Of a stretch of 64,000 nt of DNA, positions 62,790 to 64,000 are shown in pieces. Within the stretch, counting starts at the first letter, position 1. The number at the start of each line of letters is the position of its first letter. The DNA comes from Zoogloea oleivorans (GTDB lineage: Bacteria; Pseudomonadota; Gammaproteobacteria; Burkholderiales; Rhodocyclaceae): assembly GCF_008107625.1 (NCBI RefSeq), contig NZ_SDKK01000004.1:215582-279581 (forward strand). Direction: 5' to 3'. A model generated the notes under the pieces. It was given only the letters and a program-made list of their open reading frames with translations. It did no database searches and had not been told where the DNA came from. The position numbers and the translations under genes are program-made.

Positions 62790-64000
62790 TCAACCACCGA
62801 GGGCGGCAATTGTGTGGTTGAGCCGTCGTAACAGGTCGTCGTAGGTGATGATGTCCATCATGTTCGCGTATTTCCGCTTGATGACCTCGAAGTCAAGCAG
62901 TTGACTGCGGGTCATCTTGGTCCCACCAATCTGATCGCGGCCAACGATAATGATTGCCTTGGGGTTGGAGATCCGGATCTCCATGCCAGCCGGCAGCTTG
63001 GCGGCATACCTCGTGTTGAGTGCCTTTTCGCCTTGCACGCCCCATTTGGAGAGGTGGAACAGATACTTCTCAGCCTGCATGATGCTGCCGCTCAGTTCCG
63101 TGGTCGGAATGCTGTTGTCGCGGTATTTGCTATGCCGGAGAATCTTGTCGTCGAAGGGCTTCTTAACCTCGATGACGTCGAGATTGCCATTCGCGTCCAG
63201 CAGGCCGATGTCGATATAGCGCTCAGTCTTCTTGGTTGGGTCGCTGTAGTAATCACTGATAGGGATGTTCTCAAGCACCATGATGTACTTGGGGAACAAG
63301 AGGAGCAAGAACTGTAGCATCAGCTTCTGCCATTCGTTCTCGGACAAGTCTTTCTTGGTCGCCAGGGCATCGCTGATTAGGTCCCGGATTAGGATGTATT
63401 TCTCGATCTCCAGCTTTTCAAGTGCGCTCAAATCGAGTTTTGCGGAGCCAGGGAGCGCCTTACTTTTCTTGTTGAGATACGAGTCGTAGCGGCCACGCGC
63501 GTCCTTCATCCCATCTAGGAACTCGGAAAGAATCGTGTAAACGCGCGCATCTGCATAGCGGTCGAGCTCGCGACTGTTCGGGAATTTCTTGATCAGCTCC
63601 TCGAATACGTCCTGCGGGATGGCGTTAGGACGGGTTCCTCCTATTGCGATGGGATTGGAGTGGTCCAAGAGCGCTGAAAGCCGTCCAAAGATTGAAACGT
63701 TGCGCTCAGCCGCAAAGGTCGCGCGCGATACCTTTACCGCACGGTCAATGTGGACGTCGTTTTTGATATCGAGAATCGTTGCGGGAATTTCTAAATAGCC
63801 GCCATTGAAAATGCCGAGTTGAAAGCGATACGCGTGACCACTGGGGTCTTGCGGGGGTGTTGGAGGGTTCAGTAGGTCCCTCCGGTCGAAGAAGAATACC
63901 CGCGATAAACGGACCTCATTGTGGGCCGTCAGCTCATCCCAAACCCATTTTCCATTTCCCCATTGATCTTCTTTATATTCGACCTGAATCCGTGACCAGA
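62790..64000 (-). CDS. Shedu-type nuclease SduA (DUF4263), partial
   Basis: The frame is open from the stop at 62790 to the right edge of the window (over 400 codons), so the start is outside. An internal TTG at 63668 is not the real start, because conserved-looking sequence (FFFDRRDLLNP, LDIKNDVHIDRAVKVSRATF) continues upstream. The C-terminal domain carries the PD-(D/E)xK core of DUF4263: YIDIGLLDANGNLDVIEVKKP gives Asp and Glu-x-Lys, followed by EKYLFHLSKWGVQGEKALN and AIIIVGRDQ. Shedu proteins are single-gene phage-defence nucleases. The upstream part would be the sensor region typical of the family. Confidence 0.85.
   Translation of the reverse strand, partial: WSRIQVEYKEDQWGNGKWVWDELTAHNEVRLSRVFFFDRRDLLNPPTPPQDPSGHAYRFQLGIFNGGYLEIPATILDIKNDVHIDRAVKVSRATFAAERNVSIFGRLSALLDHSNPIAIGGTRPNAIPQDVFEELIKKFPNSRELDRYADARVYTILSEFLDGMKDARGRYDSYLNKKSKALPGSAKLDLSALEKLEIEKYILIRDLISDALATKKDLSENEWQKLMLQFLLLLFPKYIMVLENIPISDYYSDPTKKTERYIDIGLLDANGNLDVIEVKKPFDDKILRHSKYRDNSIPTTELSGSIMQAEKYLFHLSKWGVQGEKALNTRYAAKLPAGMEIRISNPKAIIIVGRDQIGGTKMTRSQLLDFEVIKRKYANMMDIITYDDLLRRLNHTIAALGG

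Noticed and set aside
1..64000. CRISPR array or retron
   Set aside because: No regularly spaced short repeats, cas genes or reverse transcriptase motifs were seen on either strand.

Overview
The window is high-GC DNA of betaproteobacterial character. A Rhodocyclales host (Azoarcus, Thauera or Aromatoleum type) is my best guess, from the beta-oxidation gene pair, the remnants of meta-cleavage aromatic catabolism genes and the style of the insertion sequences. This is inference from gene content, not from a marker gene. Apart from about 5.5 kb of ordinary metabolism (2.5-8.1 kb), the window is a defence island built from mobile elements.

Layout. 1-1.8 kb: a minus-strand cluster of a WYL regulator, a 92-aa unknown and a CapV-like patatin that runs off the left edge. 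2-2.5 kb: an IS5-family remnant. 2.6-6.3 kb: a thiolase and a FadB-like fusion enzyme. 6.3-8.1 kb: fused fragments of four catabolic or regulatory genes. 8.2-12.7 kb: a type II CBASS system (CapV, Cap3, Cap2, DncV-like CD-NTase) with a fossil of a second CD-NTase. 13-14.1 kb: a two-gene module of a small diadenylate-cyclase-like protein and a Cap15-like two-TM beta-barrel effector; I consider this the most likely undescribed system here. 14.6-21.7 kb: an AT-rich orphan gene and a giant protein of about 1,800 residues with two tyrosine recombinase domains, split by an IS427-type element. 21.8-27.1 kb: one end of an integrated element, with a tRNA-Arg 3' end as attachment site, a repressor, an excisionase-like gene, an integrase, a YhaM-like HD protein and accessory genes. 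27.1-33 kb: a Shango system (sngA, sngB, sngC), followed by an H-NS-type gene. 34-36.8 kb: an IS66 scar, a secreted mannose-lectin-like protein and a short recombinase.

37-43.3 kb is an integron cassette array without an integrase (CALIN). Its cassettes carry an Mrr-type nuclease, an OLD-like ATPase, a small membrane protein and a methyltransferase, and it contains an attI1-like site. An IS1111-attC element sits in one attC site. A deleted copy that keeps only the putative guide-RNA end sits in another. Two inverted IS91-like elements, each with a tyrosine recombinase gene (43.3-45.9 and 61.5-62.6 kb), bracket a defence block. That block holds an XPD-like helicase fused to a nuclease, a type I restriction-modification operon with a YgjP-like metallopeptidase, and a Gabija-like OLD nuclease plus UvrD helicase pair. 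A Shedu-type nuclease runs off the right edge.

The defence genes cover several mechanisms: nucleotide-signalled abortive infection (CBASS and the cyclase/barrel module), restriction (HsdRMS, Mrr), and nucleic-acid sensing or degradation (Gabija-like, Shango, Shedu, helicase-nuclease). Family assignments rest on motifs read by eye; no database search was run.
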